Source: Methanomassiliicoccales archaeon
Lineage (GTDB): Archaea > Thermoplasmatota > Thermoplasmata > Methanomassiliicoccales > JACIVX01
NCBI GenBank assembly: GCA_028682925.1
Contig: JAJRAG010000059.1
Span: forward strand, 1-5,344
Reading direction: 5' to 3'
Length of the DNA stretch: 5,344 bases
The first letter of the stretch is position 1, and every line of letters begins with the position of its first letter. The notes under the pieces were generated by a model. It was not told the DNA's origin, ran no database searches, and worked only from the letters and a program-made list of their open reading frames with translations. A program made the position numbers and the translations under genes. Below, piece after piece: positions 4,056-5,344 of the stretch.

Positions 4056-5344
4056 CTATTCAGGCATTGGCTTGATGCATCCGTTCTTCATGAGCAATTT
4101 GGTCATCCCTCTTGCCCGTCTTATCATCGATTCCGCTGTGCTGTATAACTCATCCCTGCTCATTCTGATCCTTGCCACGCCCTGCTCCATCGCCTTCAAG
4201 CCCACGGCAAGCGCCTCCCTCGGGAACACCTCCCACTCGTCCATCGTTGGGACGATGCAATCTTCCTTCAGGCCCTTATCCTCGGCGGTCTTTGCCAGTT
4301 CGTACGCGGCTGCGATGCACATCTCGTCCGTAATCGTCCTGGCCCGGACGTCCAGAGCTCCCCTGAATATCCCCGGGAAACCGAGCGAGTTGTTTATCTG
4401 GTTCGGGAAGTCGGATCTCCCAGTGGCGACAATCTTCGCACCGGCATCCTTCGCGTCCCAAGGCCAAATCTCCGGAATGGGGTTTGCCGTCGCGAATACG
4501 ATCGAATCGTCGGCCATGCCCTTCACCATGTCCTTCGTTATGACATTGGGGCCAGGCATGGAAGCACCGATGACTATGTCAGCGCCTTTCATCGCCTCTT
4601 TTATGCCTCCGGTCTTGCCTTCGCGATTCGACTTGAGCGCCATCGCCCATTTCTCCGGGTATTTCTCCTTCAGATCGGTCCTGCCGGAGTGCAGAATCCC
4701 CTTGCTGTCGACCATCACGATGTTCCTGATGTCGATGCCAGTGGCGACAAGGACCCTCGCAATAGCTATGTTCGCGGCACCGGCGCCTATCATGGCGAGC
4801 GAAGCCTGATCCATCTTCTTGCCCACAATCTTGAGAGCATTGATGGCGCCGGCGGTGACTATCGTAGCCGTTCCTTGCTGGTCGTCGTGCCAGACTGGTA
4901 TTTCGACCTCATTTCGGAGCCTGTCGAGAATCGGGAAACACTTGGGATGTGATATATCCTCAAGATTGATCCCGCCAAAGGCGGGGGTGAGCCACTTGAC
5001 CGCCTGGATGATCTCATCCGGGTTCTTTGTGTTCAGACATATCGGGACGGCATCTACCCCACCGAGATACTTGAAGAGAAGCGCCTTCCCTTCCATGACA
5101 GGGAGTCCTGCCTCAGGACCGATGTCGCCCAGACCCAACACTCTTGTGCCGTCGGTCACGATAGCGACCGTGTTCCCCTTATTGGTATGGCTGTATACTT
5201 TTTCGGGGTTCTTCTGAATGTCGCGGCAAGGCTCGGCGACTCCCGGGGTATACCAGATCGCGAAATCCTGAAAATCCCTCACCGGACACTTCGGAATGAC
5301 CTCGATCTTCCCACCATAGAACGGGTGATACTTCATCGCCAACC
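4056..5344 (-). CDS. Malic enzyme (malate dehydrogenase, decarboxylating); 5' end at or beyond edge
   Basis: Catalyses oxidative decarboxylation of malate to pyruvate and CO2 with reduction of NAD(P), feeding pyruvate and reducing power to biosynthesis. Numbering from TTG at 5342: GKIEVIP at 11-17; the catalytic-tyrosine motif YTPGVAEPC from Y31; TDGTRVLGLGDIGPEAGLPVMEGK ending at K86 (quoted here in parts: TDGTRVLGLG, DIGPEAG, MEGK), K86 being the likely general base; metal ligands E128-D129 in NLEDI and D153/D154 in WHDDQQGT; and the Rossmann nucleotide loop GAGAAN at 186-191. ATANPIPEIWP and GRSDFPNQINNSLGFPG complete the family pattern. Length of about 428 residues fits the short prokaryotic/archaeal class without the phosphotransacetylase tail. 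The frame is open to the right edge. Candidate starts are TTG 5342 and ATG 5336; relatives often carry extra residues before the A-L-K-Y-H-like segment (here AMKYH), so the true start may lie outside. NAD versus NADP preference cannot be read here. Confidence 0.93.
   Translation of the reverse strand, partial: LAMKYHPFYGGKIEVIPKCPVRDFQDFAIWYTPGVAEPCRDIQKNPEKVYSHTNKGNTVAIVTDGTRVLGLGDIGPEAGLPVMEGKALLFKYLGGVDAVPICLNTKNPDEIIQAVKWLTPAFGGINLEDISHPKCFPILDRLRNEVEIPVWHDDQQGTATIVTAGAINALKIVGKKMDQASLAMIGAGAANIAIARVLVATGIDIRNIVMVDSKGILHSGRTDLKEKYPEKWAMALKSNREGKTGGIKEAMKGADIVIGASMPGPNVITKDMVKGMADDSIVFATANPIPEIWPWDAKDAGAKIVATGRSDFPNQINNSLGFPGIFRGALDVRARTITDEMCIAAAYELAKTAEDKGLKEDCIVPTMDEWEVFPREALAVGLKAMEQGVARIRMSRDELYSTAESMIRRARGMTKLLMKNGCIKPMPE

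Noticed and set aside
4770..4790. GAGAAN instead of the common GAGAAG in the malic enzyme nucleotide loop
   Set aside because: The essential glycines are kept and this position varies in Rossmann folds; not evidence of inactivity.
4030..4809. Plus-strand open frame of 259 codons antisense to the malic enzyme
   Set aside because: Serine/alanine/proline-rich shadow of a strongly conserved minus-strand gene; the matching length with the other antisense frame is coincidence.

Overview
The window reads as a chromosomal stretch from an archaeon. The transcription and translation genes are archaeal in type: RNA polymerase subunits H and B, the aEF-1beta exchange factor, and a 55-residue four-CxxC zinc protein of the HVO_2753 type. 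Promoters look like TATA boxes (tttataaa, tataaata) and several starts have GGTGA-type Shine-Dalgarno sites. The B subunit is one continuous reading frame across the point where many methanogens split it into B'' and B', and it carries an inserted CxxC...CxxC element. I infer a Thermoplasmatota-like (Euryarchaeota-side) lineage with moderate confidence; a DPANN or other archaeal origin is not excluded.

Layout. Positions 1-2681 (minus strand) hold the first 893 codons of rpoB, running off the left edge. Positions 2686-2949 (minus) hold rpoH, four bases upstream of rpoB in the same operon, with a TATA box at 3001-3010. Positions 3068-3203 (minus) hold a tRNA-Lys(UUU) gene that only folds after removal of two short introns, one in the D-loop and one in the T-loop. 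Positions 3204-3462 are non-coding and carry the tRNA promoter, some inverted repeats and the promoter of the next operon. Positions 3463-3906 (plus) hold a two-gene operon of the zinc protein and aEF-1beta. Positions 3907-4055 separate convergent genes and hold a 12-base perfect palindrome. Positions 4056 to the right edge (minus) hold a malic enzyme whose 5' end lies at or just beyond the edge.

How the genes fit together. Most of the window is core information processing: two RNA polymerase subunits, a lysine tRNA and a translation elongation factor with its small zinc-protein partner. The malic enzyme is an unrelated central-carbon gene linking malate and pyruvate. In both operons the stop codon of the first gene is embedded in the Shine-Dalgarno site of the second, which suggests translational coupling.

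The most notable object is the doubly interrupted tRNA-Lys. Both introns are outside the usual anticodon-loop position, and the T-loop intron has an almost textbook bulge-helix-bulge. No defence system, mobile element or CRISPR array is visible.
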